From Epiperipatus broadwayi (lineage: Eukaryota; Onychophora; Udeonychophora; Euonychophora; Peripatidae): 64,000 nt of DNA. Positions 35,428 to 49,610 of the stretch are shown piece after piece. The stretch covers positions 3,350,001-3,414,000 of the forward strand of contig JAQFVV010006274.1 of assembly GCA_028023455.1 (NCBI GenBank), given 5' to 3'. The notes beneath the pieces are model-generated. The model made no database searches, had not been told where the DNA came from, and saw only the letters and a list, made by a program, of their open reading frames with translations. The stretch's first letter is position 1; every line of letters starts with the position of its first letter. A program made the position numbers and the translations under genes.

Positions 35428-38055
35428 ATGGGATATTGTTTAATTTTGCAATTTAGGAGAAAAAGTATTGCAAGCACAAATGAAGTTGGATTCATTATAA
35501 ATAAAAAGTGGAAAAACTACATTCCAGAGACTGATGATGCACAAAGATTAGTCATTCAACTTAATGAAAGTTATCAAATGCAGATAATTCAGATATATGC
35601 TCCAACAAGCATACATTGTGATAGATCTTTATATGGAAGAACAAAAGGTTTTTCATCAGATTGAACAATATTTTAGAAATTGCCATGGAAAATTTCAATG
35701 CTAGAATTAGTAAATGATTGAAAGATGAAAGTATTGTAAATAAATAAAGGTTATGGTCATAGAAATGAAAGAGTACACAAAGTTGTAAAGCTCACAAAAA
35801 AAAAAACAACTGTATATTATTAATTCTTTCTTTAACAAAATAATAAATAGAAATGGACTTGAGAGCATTCAAATAAAAATATAACAGTACTGGATTATAT
35901 TTTGACTAACAGAAAATAAATATTTCAAGATTGTAATGTTATTAATAAATTCAACACAAGAAGAAATCATAGATTAGTGAGATTTAAAATAAGTGTTAAT
36001 GCAAATTAGAGAGACAAAAATTATTAAGAAAAACATTATTCACAGTTGCTATTCCTAAAACTTCAGAAACATTTCAATGAATTTAAATTAGAATTTGCAA
36101 ATCATATTAAAATATTAACTGATTTTGAAAATTGTTCAGATTTGAAATGAATTAATAACAAAATAACTGATATACTATTAAGAACTGCAACAAAGATAAC
36201 TGGAAACAAACAAGCACCAATTTACCAGTAATATTTTTACTGTGATAAGGCAATATATGAAGAAATGATGAAATATGAAAATTTTCAAAAATGATCCTTT
36301 AAAAAGAATTGAATATTGATAATTTTGTAAAATGGTACAAAAAAAAACAGTTAATAATAATATAAGAGAATATAATTGTAAATTAACAAGTAAAGCTATG
36401 AAAAAAAATATAAGTCTGCAAAATGTAAAACAATACCTTGATATTAGTATGAAACTTATTTCTGCAATAAGAAGAAAAGATGTAAGTATTCCTAAAAAGA
36501 GGTATGGAATCATGAAAATTGTGGAAAAGTTCCATAGAAAACCATATAGCAATAAAGAACAAGAAAACAAAGTATTCCTTACAATTATTCATCTTTCAAA
36601 TTGAAACAAACTATCTCATAATTGGGCAGAAATGAAGATGTGAGGCATTCAATTAAATCTGTGAAGAACAGAAAAGCTCCAGGCAATGATAGAATTATAA
36701 TTGATATCTTAAAGAAGTAGATAAAAAAATAGAAGAAATGTTGACAAAATTATATACCAAAATTCTGAATGATAAAAGTGCAATAGATGATTTCAAAAAT
36801 GCAGTAGTAATATTAATATTTAAAAAATGATAAAAATATTAGAATAGCAGACCTATGAGTCTTTTAACAGTTCTAACAAAATTTTTATCAAGATAATTAC
36901 AACTTTGAAAAGAGCAAGCTGGATTTTAAAGTGATTGTAGTTACAATGAATCATATCTAAATATTGAGAGAATTTATAGAAAATATCAACGAATATAAAT
37001 TTTCTATTATGCTTTTGAATTGGAGACTATGAAAAGGCATTTGATTCTATAAGAAATTTCTTCAATGATTAAAGTATTGAATCATCAAGATATAGACCCA
37101 AGATATTATCATATTCTGAAGAATGTTTATCAAATTACAACAGCAATCATTAGATTACATAGTTATATTAAGAAGATAAACATTGAAGAAGGTTTATGAT
37201 GGTATAACTCCATATCTCCAAGATGTTTTACAGCAGTTTTTCCAGAAGTAATTTGCAAATTAAATGGGAAGCTAAGGGAATAAAAGTAAATTTAAAATAT
37301 TTAATCATCTAGATTTGAAGATGATGTATGTGGTTGTTTTAATAAATAATGTTTTAGATCTTCAGAAAATGTTGCAAGAATTATTAGATGAAAGTAGGCT
37401 TAAAGATAATGTTAAAAAGTCTAAAGTAATGTTCAATGGATTATCACAGAATATGAAAATAAAAATTAATAAAGATGAATTAAAAGAAGTTAACACTAGA
37501 TCAAATTATTAATACAAATACAAACACAATGAATGAAATTAATTATAGAATTGAACTTGAGCTTAGTGCTTTTAGTAGAATTAACTTAATATTAAAAGAA
37601 AAATGCTTATCTCTTTGAAAAGGAAGATTTTCAATAAATATAATTTACCAGTTTACTTATGTGCCTGAGACTTGGACACTTAACATAAAAGCAATAAAGC
37701 AACTCCATGCCAGTCAATAAAGTATAAAAAATTATATGTTAGGAATAACAAGAAGGGATTGACCTTGAAATACAAGGATTAGAGAACAAATAAGTATTAT
37801 TGACATCATGGAAAAAATGAAGACACTGATATGGAGATAATCTTGGCACATTTCTAGAATAGATGATAATAAAACAACAAATGCAATTTTACCCTAGATC
37901 CAATAGATTTCAAGAAACCTAAAAAAGGTGAGATGAATAGATGAAGAAATGAAGTTTTCTGGTGTCATATAAAGATGAGAAGCTAGAGATTGGAAAACTG
38001 GATTAAACTTGGAGAAATCTTTGTATTAAAATGATCAATAATGATTGAGGATGAT
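35428..38055 (+). pseudogene. RTE/BovB-like LINE relic
   Basis: Encoded an APE endonuclease and reverse transcriptase for target-primed retrotransposition. Segments in order, across several frames: EVGFIINKKWKNYIPE and QIIQIYAPTS (35470-35620, endonuclease); then INRKW-like / NEIDYILTNRK-type traces near 35850-35920, corresponding to the end of the endonuclease. EQAGF lies near 36912, the equivalent of IDYEKAFDSI near 37005-37050, and IKVLNHQDIDPRYYHILKNVYQ follows (two segments, near 37065-37135). ISPRCFTAVFPEV lies near 37210-37250 and RFEDDV near 37311, where the FADD catalytic box now reads FEDD. MLQELLDESRLKDN and SKVMFNGLSQNMKIKIN (37366-37470) follow, then the C-terminal region with WTL-like, WKKMKTL-like and DWKTGL segments to about 38020. 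Many stops; near full-length but dead. It resembles proteins often misannotated as craniofacial development protein 2. Confidence 0.85.
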
Positions 38056-38063
38056 GATTTTCT

Positions 38064-38668
<605 letters not shown>

Positions 38669-38749
38669 ATATTTTGTGTTGACATTGTGCTTCTTTAAAA
38701 GTTGTATTTTTAAAGGCAATTTATTATGTGTAGTTATGTAAGTTATGTA

Positions 38750-41388
38750 CATATTGTAATTGTACAAAAAAGAGAGTAAATATGGGGTAATGAGAAACAC
38801 ATCACCATCCTAATAGAATGAATACAAATATAGAAGGAAGGACCTTAAAGAGTGAACTTGGTGAGATAGGAAACTCATTATCATCTCCATAGAATAAACA
38901 CAAATATTAAATGATGTACATGGACAAATAGCAAACTATCATTATCCCCATAAAATAAATAATCAATGATAAACATATATAAAGGAATAAGTATCTAAAT
39001 ATTAACTAAAAAGCATGAGGTCAGCATGGTTAATAATAAGTCATTATACCAATAATAATTACAAATTACCCCAGCAATAACTAAAAATACTCAACTCAAT
39101 AATCAGCAATCAAAACCTCATCAAAAACCAATGATCAACAGTCATCCTTGTGACTGGATGCAAAAGAGGTCCACTATAAAACAGCTACTTATCTAGCTAC
39201 TGCAAAACTTAGGGCAGAATAAAACAATTATTTGGATGTGCATACTTAAGTGCTATTCTATCACTCATAATAAAAAATAATGATGGGATACTGATACATG
39301 CTGATCGTCATCACTGCTTTGATCATATACAATGAGTGTAGTGGCAACTATACATTTAACTTCTAATAAAAACTAATTCAGTGAATGGGCTTCTTTAAAG
39401 ATGATATCTTTGTACCATGCAGAGTTGTCATCTGGCTTTCCCAACACAAACATAAATTTCTATACCAATATAACCATTATGCTCTCTAGAGCTAGCTCAA
39501 AATCATAAGATCCTATGAACTGTAATTGTGAACAAGAGAAAGATAAATATAACAGCTTATCCTATTTTAATTAAATAGCATTACTGGGAAAATTTTAAAT
39601 CTCTAAAATATTAGGCTGTAATGGAATCATATCACACACACTGTCAATTCATAGAGCAGGTAGTTGGATGAGTAAAGATGTTAAAATTATATTTTTTACC
39701 AATTATTTAATAAACTGATTAATAATTTTTAAAATGTCATGATAATATGATAATTTATATTTATACATTCCAAAAATGTAATTTCATATTTAAAAAATGA
39801 CTAACCAGCTGATTTTATTCATTAAATTAATTAACTTTTGCTTTCATTAAGTCATTTCCTTTTTAATAATTAAAGTTGAACAAAACTTTTAACAATAAAA
39901 AGTAAATAAATTTTAAATCAGCTCAAAAACTCTTGTTTGATTTTGAAGGGAAAATGAATTAATAAAAATGTTTTTTAATTTAAAAAATACTAATAAAATA
40001 ATTAATTACTAACTTTACTCATATATTTAAATATAATATGTACATTAAAATTGTATCTTTTACCAAGGTTTTATTTTTCTCTTTGAGTTTTTGACACTTG
40101 TAATTTCCAGTTTTCATGTAAGTTTCTTCTTGAAGGCTTCTCTCCTCCAAACTAATGCATGCAGTTATTTCTCCATTTTTGAAATAGAATATTTTTAGGC
40201 TTCTATACAAAAAAATATTCACTAATAATTTTCCAGATCAGGCTAACGCATAAAGAATCTTTCTATTTTTAATGGAATTTTTAGGTCAGGCTTATAGACA
40301 GAGCCACTCAAGCTCTTTTACTTTTTCCAATAAAGTAGGCTACATAAAGGTAGATGATATTTAGCTTTTAGTCAAATTTAGCACATGGTATTCTTCGACA
40401 TTTTAAAAAATGTTTTTACAATTAAATTTCTTTTTCTTTCTATTTTATCAGCTAAGTCAGGAATGACTGTTCTCAGCAGCTTGATTAAGACTGACCTTCT
40501 TATGAGACACTTAGATCTACTAATATATTCTATATCTTATTTTTGGAACAATCCTGTCTCCAACCAATCACAATCCCATCTCCCCCATGATCAAACTAAA
40601 CATTGACTAATTAGATCTATTTTTACAAAAAAAGAATTATTTCCCTTCTTTTTTATTATAAAACAAATAAAAAAATTATCCTGTATTTGTTTTTCTCTTA
40701 TTCCAAAAATAAGTTAATCTTTTAATTACCCTGATTTTATAACCACTGCTTATTGTTTTGGAGAGAGATAAAGTAAAAAAAGAAACAAAAACAATTTTAA
40801 CTAATTAGAACAATATTTAGCAAAAAATGTTGAGATTTAATTTTTTCTTTTTCTTTATAAAAATCCTACTAAAGATAAAATTTTACCTGCTTTATCTCTC
40901 TTCAAAAGTTAAAATTAAAAAGTGTTAAATAACTTACTGAAGAAAATTTTTTTATTCTCTTCATACTATCTTCAAAATTAAAATTAAATTTTGTAGGTAA
41001 TTAAAATTACTGAAGAAAAAGCAAAAGAAATTGTTTATTTAATATATATTTTTCTCTTTTTTACAAATATTTACAACTTATAATAAAATTCACCTTATGT
41101 TTAAAAAATATTTGAAAATTTTCATATTACCATTTGATGAAGAAAATATTTAAATAAAGCAAATGCATATTGTTATTTAAAAATATAGGAAAATTAAATA
41201 TTTCTATATTAATTAATATGTAAAATTAAGAGCATGCTAATGAGCTCTAAACATATTTGTAAGTGCAAACTATATATAAGTCATGTGACATCTGACTTTT
41301 TATTATTACTATTATATTAATTAATATATTATAAATTTAATGAACTTGTAACATTGGCATGGCCAGAGATGACCACTGCCTACAATAT
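38750..41388 (-). repeat. LTR of a large LTR retrotransposon (3' LTR, minus strand)
   Basis: On the minus strand it begins TGTAGGCAGTGGTCATC (plus-strand end GCCTACA at 41388). It aligns along its whole length with 44960-47474 in the opposite orientation, and its distal half aligns with 43809-44959 in the same orientation. Landmarks are TGGTGAGATAGGAAACTC-type sequence near 38860, AAAACAG-TACTTATCTA near 39180, TCACACACACTGTCAATTC at about 39632, and the segment near 40030-40230. The last reads on the minus strand FYFKNGEITACISLEERS and ETYMKTGNYKCQKLK. The exact outer end near 38750-38775 is uncertain. A length of about 2.6 kb is long but within the known LTR range. Confidence 0.68.
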
Positions 41389-43808
41389 TAGAATATCATG
41401 CCTTTAAAATGACAAGACAATAAAATGGGGTCTATATTTTAATGGTCATCTAATCCACACATAATTGGTAATCTTTATTTGAGTCAGGTTGTGATAGAGT
41501 GGTGACAATCTGTTCAGGTTGTCCTTATTCTCTGAACTACTATTGACATTTCTTCTTAACTATGCCTCTATTTGTGGATTGTATTTATGACTTCTTTTAA
41601 CAGCCTTATCCTTAATATTAATATTATGTTCATTTTGATAATCCTTTATACTAAAAGTTTGAAAAACAAAATCTGTTCCTTCTCTTCCTGCTTAAGTTTG
41701 TTGCCTTAGCATTTCTAATATCTGCTTAATATTTATTTTAATCATAGACATAGTCATCTGGTCTAACTTTTATAATAAGTTATATCTAATCATTTTTATT
41801 ATTGGGTCCATTTAATCTAGAGCCAACAGTCAATAGTTACAAGTGATATACATGGCTTTTAAACAATTAAGTAGAGATTATTCTGATATTTACTTTGAAT
41901 CTCTCTTGATTCTACACTTTTTCTAACATTTGTCAGATCCATTCCTTATTTTCATTCTTCATTATTTTGTTTCATTATTTCTATATCCTTTTGATTCTTT
42001 TATATATTTTCCTCCAATTGTTTTGGTTCATTTATTCTTTGATCTTCATTTATATGGATTTCACTGTTGACATTAACATTTATTTTATTGAAGAATCTAT
42101 TCAATTATTTTTTATCATTATATTTTTTAGCAATTTCCACTTTTGGTTTATCACATTTTTCTTCATTTATGTTTGCATCCAAATGATCATCCATAGCAAT
42201 GATCTCAACATCACTATTTATCACTATTAGTGACTCCAGATCCATGCTATATTTATTTACAGCATTATCATTGTTATTTACTCTATTTTTCTTAATTATG
42301 GCTTATATTATCATTGTCTTCATGAACATGTTTGTTTACTTTTTGACTGTTTTTGCCTATGCTATTTTGCAATCTTGCTTCTGATTCCACTTTCATTTCT
42401 TTAAACATCTGCCTTTGCAGATTTCTGTCTTCTACTTTCCTTAAAAGCAAATGAATTCCTTTTACTTTTTTTTATTATACTCTTCTCTTTGTTGATGACT
42501 TTTTTCTATTTTCTTTAGCAGGATTTGAATTTCGCCTGCTCTCTTTTCATTATCTTTTTCCTTTTGCTTCTCTCTTTTTATTATTATCTTTTCTTTGTTG
42601 GTTGCTTTGTTCTTTCATTTCTCTGAGCATTTGTAATAATTGGGCTATTATGGAAGCCTTCTCTATTCTCTGGATTTTTTTCCATTGATTGCTGATTTTT
42701 ATTTCTGATCATCTTTTTCCTCCATCTTCTTCAATTTTCTCTTGTCAGCATATATATTTATATAAATTACTTTTAGTCTTCTAGAAATTAAATTACTTTT
42801 ACTCATAGGAAATATAAATATGATTTTTTTAAAATATCTTATAATATAAGATTCACATCACCTCCTCTTTTATGCAACTTTCTACTACTGTTATTATCTC
42901 CTTCCATGCAACTTTTCATGTTATCTACTACTACTGTTATTATTGTTGTATATTTTCTTTGTTTAAACCTTACTATCTCAATACCTGGCTTTATTTGTCT
43001 AATTTATTTCCATTGCTTTATTCTTCAAATCTATCTTGCTCATGTGCATGTGACTAATTGCATATTCATCATTACTTTTATTTATTTTTACTTTAAGTAC
43101 ATATGCATATAAGTTCATATAACAAATCATTTGTCAACTCGACAGCAAAAAATGCATAGTGACATGAAATCCTGGGATCGAAACAAAATCCAGCCACTGG
43201 ACTAAGTACCCAATGCAGCATGAACATTAGAAGTCCATCTCAATTTACTTTCTATAAGGTAACTGCAACCTAAAATAAAAATAACAATGTAAAATCTTTG
43301 GAAAGCCCTGTTCATTTAATTCTTAGAGGCTGGAATTGATATCAGGAACTGATCATGATAAAAAATTGGAAATATGATAACTTGAAAGGGTTTTGATATT
43401 GTGTTGAGATAGAACACTCTATGGAGTAGCATGTCAACATTGTATTTTCAAGTTCAATGACAAAATTTTCCATTTATTACCAGTAACTGAAAGTATAGTT
43501 AAAAAAACTCCAACAGTAGAAAGCTTAACACAATCTCTAAAAATCACACTTTCATTTTCTGTTCTACTTTAAATGTGAATTCTTTAAATATATATTAATA
43601 ACACTATTTTATAATTATATGCAATTGTAATTTCATCATCATCTATACTCTTATCATCTATTTCCAGTAATATATTTTATAAAATTAATTCTGCATCAAA
43701 ATATAGTTTTTTTAAGGTGTCGTTTTATTTTAGCCAAAGGTTATATGGGCATTTTGTGCAATGACCATCAGAACTTGATTATCATTGGGCCCACTATTGG
43801 GTCACTAT
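41389..43808 (-). pseudogene. Internal region of LTR retrotransposon with gag-like remnant
   Basis: Lies between two same-orientation copies of the repeat. The minus-strand sequence next to the right copy starts after CATTACA with AATAGTGACCCAATAGTGGG. This resembles the GTGACCC-ACGTG primer-binding region of many Ty3/Gypsy elements. Further along (about 42720-41850, minus) decayed reading frames give lysine/glutamate/glutamine-rich, coiled-coil-like segments: LLQMLREMKEQSNQQRKD, IQILLKKIEKSHQQREEYN, EDRNLQRQMFKEMKVESEAR. A stretch IAMDDHLDANINEEKCDKPK follows. This suits the N-terminal part of a retroviral-type gag of non-viral retrotransposons. No protease, RT or integrase is visible, so pol has been lost. 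On the plus strand the region is pyrimidine-rich. Confidence 0.55.
43135..43235 (-). mobile_element. Possible tRNA-derived SINE fragment
   Basis: On the minus strand, GTTTCGATCCCAGGATTTC (about 43190-43170) matches a pol III box B. It is preceded by TGGGTACTTAGTCCAGTGGC, which resembles a box A region. The surrounding G+C is higher than the neighbourhood. No target duplication or tail identified, so it may be chance. Confidence 0.35.
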
Positions 43809-44959
43809 TTGTAATGGTATGGAAGGTAGGGGGTGATGAGAAGAAGGAAAACACATCATCACCAATAAATAAATAAAATATCAATCAAGGAATAAAATAA
43901 ATCTGAGCAGAGGCAGCATGCACCAAACTATATAAATAGTTATACTAAAAATTATTATAATAATAAGTTATAAAGTATAAGCTACATCCTCAGCATTAAA
44001 CAAAGGCAATCAAATTATTAAAAACAGCAATCAATAGTCATTCCTGAAATAGATTTATAAGAGAAATCTGTTATAAAACAGACTACTTATCTAATGACTG
44101 CCAAACTTAGTGAAAAATACACAAATAATTATTTGGATGCACATATTTAAGTGCTATTCTATCATAATAATCAATAATGCTCGAACACGTACATTCTGGT
44201 CAACATCAATGGTCAGGCCATATGGTGAGTGTGCAAGCTAAATATAAACTTAATTTCTAATAAAAATAAAACACAGTAAATGGGCTTTAATGTGATACCT
44301 TTACACCAAACAGAATTGTGATCTGAATGTTCAAACACAAACATAAACCCCTACATTAATATAACTAACCATTATGTACTCTAGAGTTCAAAATCATAAG
44401 ACTCTATGCACTTTAACTGTGAAAAAGAGATAATATAACAGCTTACTCTATTTTAATTGAATAGCTTTACTGGAATAATTTAAAAATTTCTAAAACTTTA
44501 AGCTGTAATGAAATCAAGTCACACACACTGCCAATTCATGGAACAGATAGCTGAATGAATAAAGACATGAAAATTACTTTTTAAACAATTATCTAATAAA
44601 CTAACTAATTAATAAATTAAAAAATAAAAAATGACATGATGTATGATAATTAAAATCTATACATTATTTATCAAAAAATATTATTTTATATGGAAAAAAA
44701 ACTAATCAGTTGATTTATTTCTTAAATTGATTAACCTTTACTTTCATTAATATTACCTTATCAATAAATAAAGTTGAAAAACAATTTTTGACAATAGCAA
44801 ATATAGAAATGTTAAATGAGATCAAAAACTAATTTGCATAATTTTGGATGAAAAGTAAATAAATTAAAAGAAATGTTTCAATTTTAAAAAATATTAATAA
44901 AATTATTAATTACTAACAATTATGACTTAATTTAAACTCATCCATAAATTTAAATATAT
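43809..44959 (-). repeat. Truncated 5' LTR (minus strand)
   Basis: The plus strand starts TGTAATGGTATGGAAGG, giving a canonical CA end on the minus strand. It aligns in the same orientation with 38750-39990: TCACACACACTGCCAATTC at about 44519 matches 39632, and AAACAGACTACTTATCTA near 44077 matches 39180. It stops at 44959, where an opposite-orientation copy begins with TGTAG. It is therefore interrupted by that copy, and the missing 1.4 kb is not seen elsewhere in the window. Confidence 0.68.
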
Positions 44960-47474
44960 TGTAGATGGTGGCCAACTCAGGCCATACCAATATTACAAAC
45001 TACTTATGTTTAGAGTAAATTAATGGAAAACTAATATTTAATTTCCCCATGTTTTAAATAATAATGGATATTTCATTTATTTAAATATGTTTTATCAGAT
45101 GACATGAAAATTTTCAAACTTTCTTTAAAGATAAAGTGAATATTATTATAGGTCAAAAATATTTGTAAAAGAGAGAGAAAAATATAAAATCAAATAAACA
45201 ATTTCTTTTGTTCTTTCTCTTTCGTAATTTTAATTACCTACAAAATATAATTGTAATTTTGAAAAATGTACTACAAGAAAAAAAATATCACTTCAGTAAA
45301 TTATTTAACAATTTTTAATTTTAACTTTTTCAGAGAGATAACGCAGGTAAAGTTTTATTTCTAGTAATATTTTTAAAAAGAAAATAAAAAAATAAAAACT
45401 CAACATTTTTTGTTAAATTTTATTCTAATTAGAAAATTCTATTTTTCTTTTATTTATATCATTCCAAAACAATAAGCAGTGGTTATAAAATCAGGGTAAT
45501 TAAAAGTTTAACATATTTGTGGCATAAGAAAAAAAAGTACAGGAATTTTTTGGACTTGTTTTAGAATAAAAAGAGGAAGATAACTAAACAATTGTCTTTG
45601 TAAAAATAAAGAAATTCATTAATATTTAGGTTGATGCTGTGAGAAAAAATATTGTAATTTATTGGAGCAGGATTGTTCTAAGAATAGGGAGAGAATAAAT
45701 CAGTTGACCTCAATATCTTATAAGAAGAGGCCAGTCCTAATCATTCTGTTGAGGAGAGTAATCATTCCTGACTCAGCTGCTAAAGAAAAAAGAAAAAGGT
45801 TTATCTATAAAAAACATTGAAAAAAACCATATGCTAAATTTAGCAAAAGCTAAACATTATCTTCCTCCATGTAACTTGCTTCACTGAAAAAAAATGTAAA
45901 AGAGAAAAAGAATACCCTTAAAATAATCTATAATAATACTCATCTATGCCCAACAATATGAGTGTCTCTGTTTGTATGTGTTAGGCTGACTTGAAAACTT
46001 GTTTAAAAATGGATAAATATGAATTAGCCAGGTCTGGAAAATTATTAGAAAGAAAAATGGATACACTCTTTCTGTATAGAAGCTTGAAATATTCTATGGC
46101 AAAATGTAGAAATAACTGTGCACTTTAGCCTGGAAGAAAAAAGCCTTCAAAAAGAAAACCTACATGGAAACAAAAAATTACAAAGTATCAGAAAATGACT
46201 CAAAGAGAAAAATAAAACCATGGTAAAAGGTACATTTTAATGTGCATATTATATTTAAATTTATTGATATGTTTAAATTAAGTAATAATTGGTAGTAATT
46301 AATAATTTTATTAGTATTTTTTAATTGAAACATATTTTTTATTTATTTTTCTTCCAAAATTATGTAAAAGGTTTTTGAACTGATTTAAAATTTTCTTACT
46401 TTCTAATATTAAAAGTTGTTTTCCAATTTTAATTATTGAAAATGAAATTACATTCAAAGTAAAAGTAAATTAATTTAAGGAATAAAATCAGCTGGTTAGT
46501 CTTTTTTTAATATGAACTTATATTTTTTTGATAAGAATGTGTAAATATATATTATCATATTATCATGACATTTTATAAATTATTAACCAGATAGTTTATT
46601 AAATAATTGTTTTAAAATAGTTTTAATATCTTTACTCATCCAGATATCTGTTCTATAAATTGGCAGTATACATGACTTGATTTCATAACAGCTTAATGTT
46701 TTAGGGATTTTAAATTATTCAATTAAAGTAGAATAAGTTGTTATATTTATCTTTCTCTCGTTCACAGTTGGGTGCATAGAGTCTTATAATCTTGAGATAA
46801 CTTTAGAGAGCATAATGGTTAGTTATATTGATGTAGGGGTTTATGTTTGTGCTTGGAAATTCAGATGTCAACTGGATGGCACAAAGTTGTCACCATACAA
46901 GTCCATTTATTGCATTTTATTTTTTATTATAAATTAAATTTATTGTTGGCATGTATACTCATGGCACCATATGTTTATTACATTGATAATGATCAGCATG
47001 TATCAGTATTCCAGCATTATTTTTATTATGAGTGATAAATAACACATAAATATGTGCATTCAAATAATTGTTTGTATATTCTGCCTTATGTTTGGCAGTG
47101 ACTAGATAAGTAGTCTGTTTTATAATGTATCTTTTTTAAATCCAGTTACAAGGATGATTGTTGACTGCTGATGAGATTTTGATTGTTGATTACTGAGTTG
47201 AGTATTTTTAGTTAATGCTGAGATAATTTGTTATTATTATTGGTATAATGACTTATTGTTGGTCCACATTGATTTCATGTTCCATAGTTAATCATTAGAT
47301 ATTTATGTTTTATTTTTTTCATTATTGATTATTTATTTTGAGGTTATGATTATGGTTTGCTATTTTCCCATGTAACTTCTTAAGGTACTTCCTTTTATAT
47401 TTGTATCTATTCTATGGAAGTGATGATGTATTTCCCAACACCCCATATTTACCCCCTCTTTTCATACCATTATA
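44960..47474 (+). repeat. Solo LTR in opposite orientation, nested at the truncated LTR
   Basis: Starts TGTAGATGGTGGCCAACTC and ends CATACCATTATA. It is the inverse of 38750-41388 over its full length. Examples are GCCATACCAATATTACA near 44983 against TGTAACATTGGCATGGCC near 41347, and ACATTTTAATGTGCATATTA near 46231 against the TGTACATTAAAATTG region near 40038. The TG start and TA/CA end suggest a complete LTR. Flanks are too AT-rich (TATAT / ATATA) to prove a target duplication. The reading around 46080-46200 (plus) parallels the minus reading at 40030-40230 with frame changes. Confidence 0.66.
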
Positions 47475-49610
47475 ATATAAATAGGAAATATACAGATAGA
47501 TATTTATGTATTTTATATATTTTAATTATTTATACATAGATATATTGATTTATAAATAGATTTATATATATAGTTAAAAATAGATAAATAGATTTATATA
47601 TATAGTTAAAAATAGAGCAGTAGTGGGGGATTTTTATTAATTATTGTTTTATCATCTTCATTTTCAGTTTTTCAAGTTTTATTTTTACAATTTATTTCTG
47701 TAAATAATTTGAGTGTGGCAAATGGGATTTGGCTGAAATATTAATTATTGTTGTTTTATGAATAATATCCTTCTATTATTGAAAAAAAAATACAGTGATT
47801 TGTTTTTATAATTGAATTCATAATTATTTGTAAATAGATAGCAAACTATTTTTAACTAGATTGTAAAACAAGAATGAATAATCTATCAAATTCGCACCAT
47901 TTTTCTCTTCAATAAATAATACTGTCTGGTATTTGAAAATTTTTTTATTGATCTAAAGACAAAATATATAAAAAAAAACCTAATTCCTGGAAACTACTAT
48001 ATTTCCATTATATAGATTGTACTTTTTTAAATAAATGGGATTATTATAACATTTACAATCACTGTATCATTACATGTTTTCAAAGAATTATGAAAAATTG
48101 ATCAATAGAGCTGCACTCTATTCATTTAATGATGTCCTCTTAGCTGGCCATTGTGACTTTAAAATATTTTAATAAAGAATTAAAATGCAAAATTAAGTTT
48201 TGTTCATTCAATCAAAAGAACAAGTGAAAGGAAGCACTGCACTTCAACATTTGTTTATATAGTATTGAGAACATGATGGAAAAGTGACATGAATTCAAGC
48301 TCAATTTTTACTCACTTGTACTTACTATGCAAAAATTTCACTAGGTTGATTTAGCAATGACTTTCTTCCAGATGATATCATTCTTCTTGTTCTTTTTGCA
48401 GTAAATCAATCATATTCAAATAAAATTATTATCACACATATAAAATAACAGAACCTGGAGGCAAATGATTTTAATGGCAAAAAGTTTTTTTCAAAATGAA
48501 TTTTTTTAAAATAGCAATAAAAATCAGAGGAGCAACAAACAGAATGATAATTATTTATCTAAATTGTTCTTTATGAAGTTTTGTCCTTACAGATCAGCTA
48601 CAGTAAACTTAAATTATATTCATTCCTTTTTAAATATGATCACAATAAAATTGAAACATTCAGCAACTTAAAAAAACAGAATATTCAAATAAATAAACAT
48701 GAGATGAATTATTTGTTTTAATATGAAACAAAACTGGATAGTTTTTCAATATGATAATTAAAAAATTTAGTTTTCACACATTTGTCTTTTTTGATAATTT
48801 TATATAATAAATTTAAATAATTGTCAATACTTCTTTTTTTACAGGTTTAATATTTTTATAGAAATTTATCATCCTATATCTCAGCTTGAAATACATAGGT
48901 TATTTTACTAACAAATAATTAGTATTAATGACTAATTAAAACTTAATTAAAACATGTCATAGATAGTCTTATAGCAAAGTTCAGAATTTAAACTAATGTT
49001 ATATAATAATGAAATAATATACTTTTCTTTACATGATTTTTTTCCTTTGGCTTCTCTGTTACAAATATTAAAAAAAAATTTAGTATCTTTTAGATTTGTT
49101 TAATCTATGCTTTTAGGAGAAACACTGTGTGGATAACTTACTGGTTCTTTATTTTATCATGAAGATAATAGACAATAGAATATTAAACTTTAACATTGAC
49201 TTTTAATAGTCAAATTAAAACCAAACAATTTACTTGAAAACTGAAATAAAATTTTAAGTGAAGAGTAAATGAACTGTGAAAAAGTAAAAGTATAAATGTT
49301 TAAATATTTAATTATGTCTATTTTTATACTAGTGTGTCTCTTCTTTTTTCTTCACCCATACACCAATTCAATACTGCATTGTCTTTTTTAATATTAAAAT
49401 ATTAAAACATTGGAGATGCAATTGCCAGATATCAATTTAAAGTAAAATAATATCTCAGAAATCAAATACTGAAAATTAAAATGATTGTGATTCTGATATT
49501 AGGAAAAATAGCACTAATATTTTTATCTACCAATGATAAAAGGTAAAATTTAAGAAACAGATTTAAAATGGAAGGGAGGAAAATAATAAGAAAAAAGTAT
49601 TCTAAGTTCT
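47475..49610. other. AT-rich spacer, no gene recognised
   Basis: A small tandem (ATAGATTTATATATATAGTT twice, at about 47556-47610) and poly-A/T runs. No domain recognised. Confidence 0.5.

Noticed and set aside
36178-36592. Minus-strand open frames of 130 and 69 codons
   Set aside because: They are antisense to the LINE relic at 35.4-38.1 kb, and their content reflects the A-rich coding strand.
41967-43112. Plus-strand frames of 61-87 codons rich in Phe, Ile and Tyr
   Set aside because: They lie antisense to the decayed gag-like region, whose minus strand is purine-rich. They are shadows of that bias.
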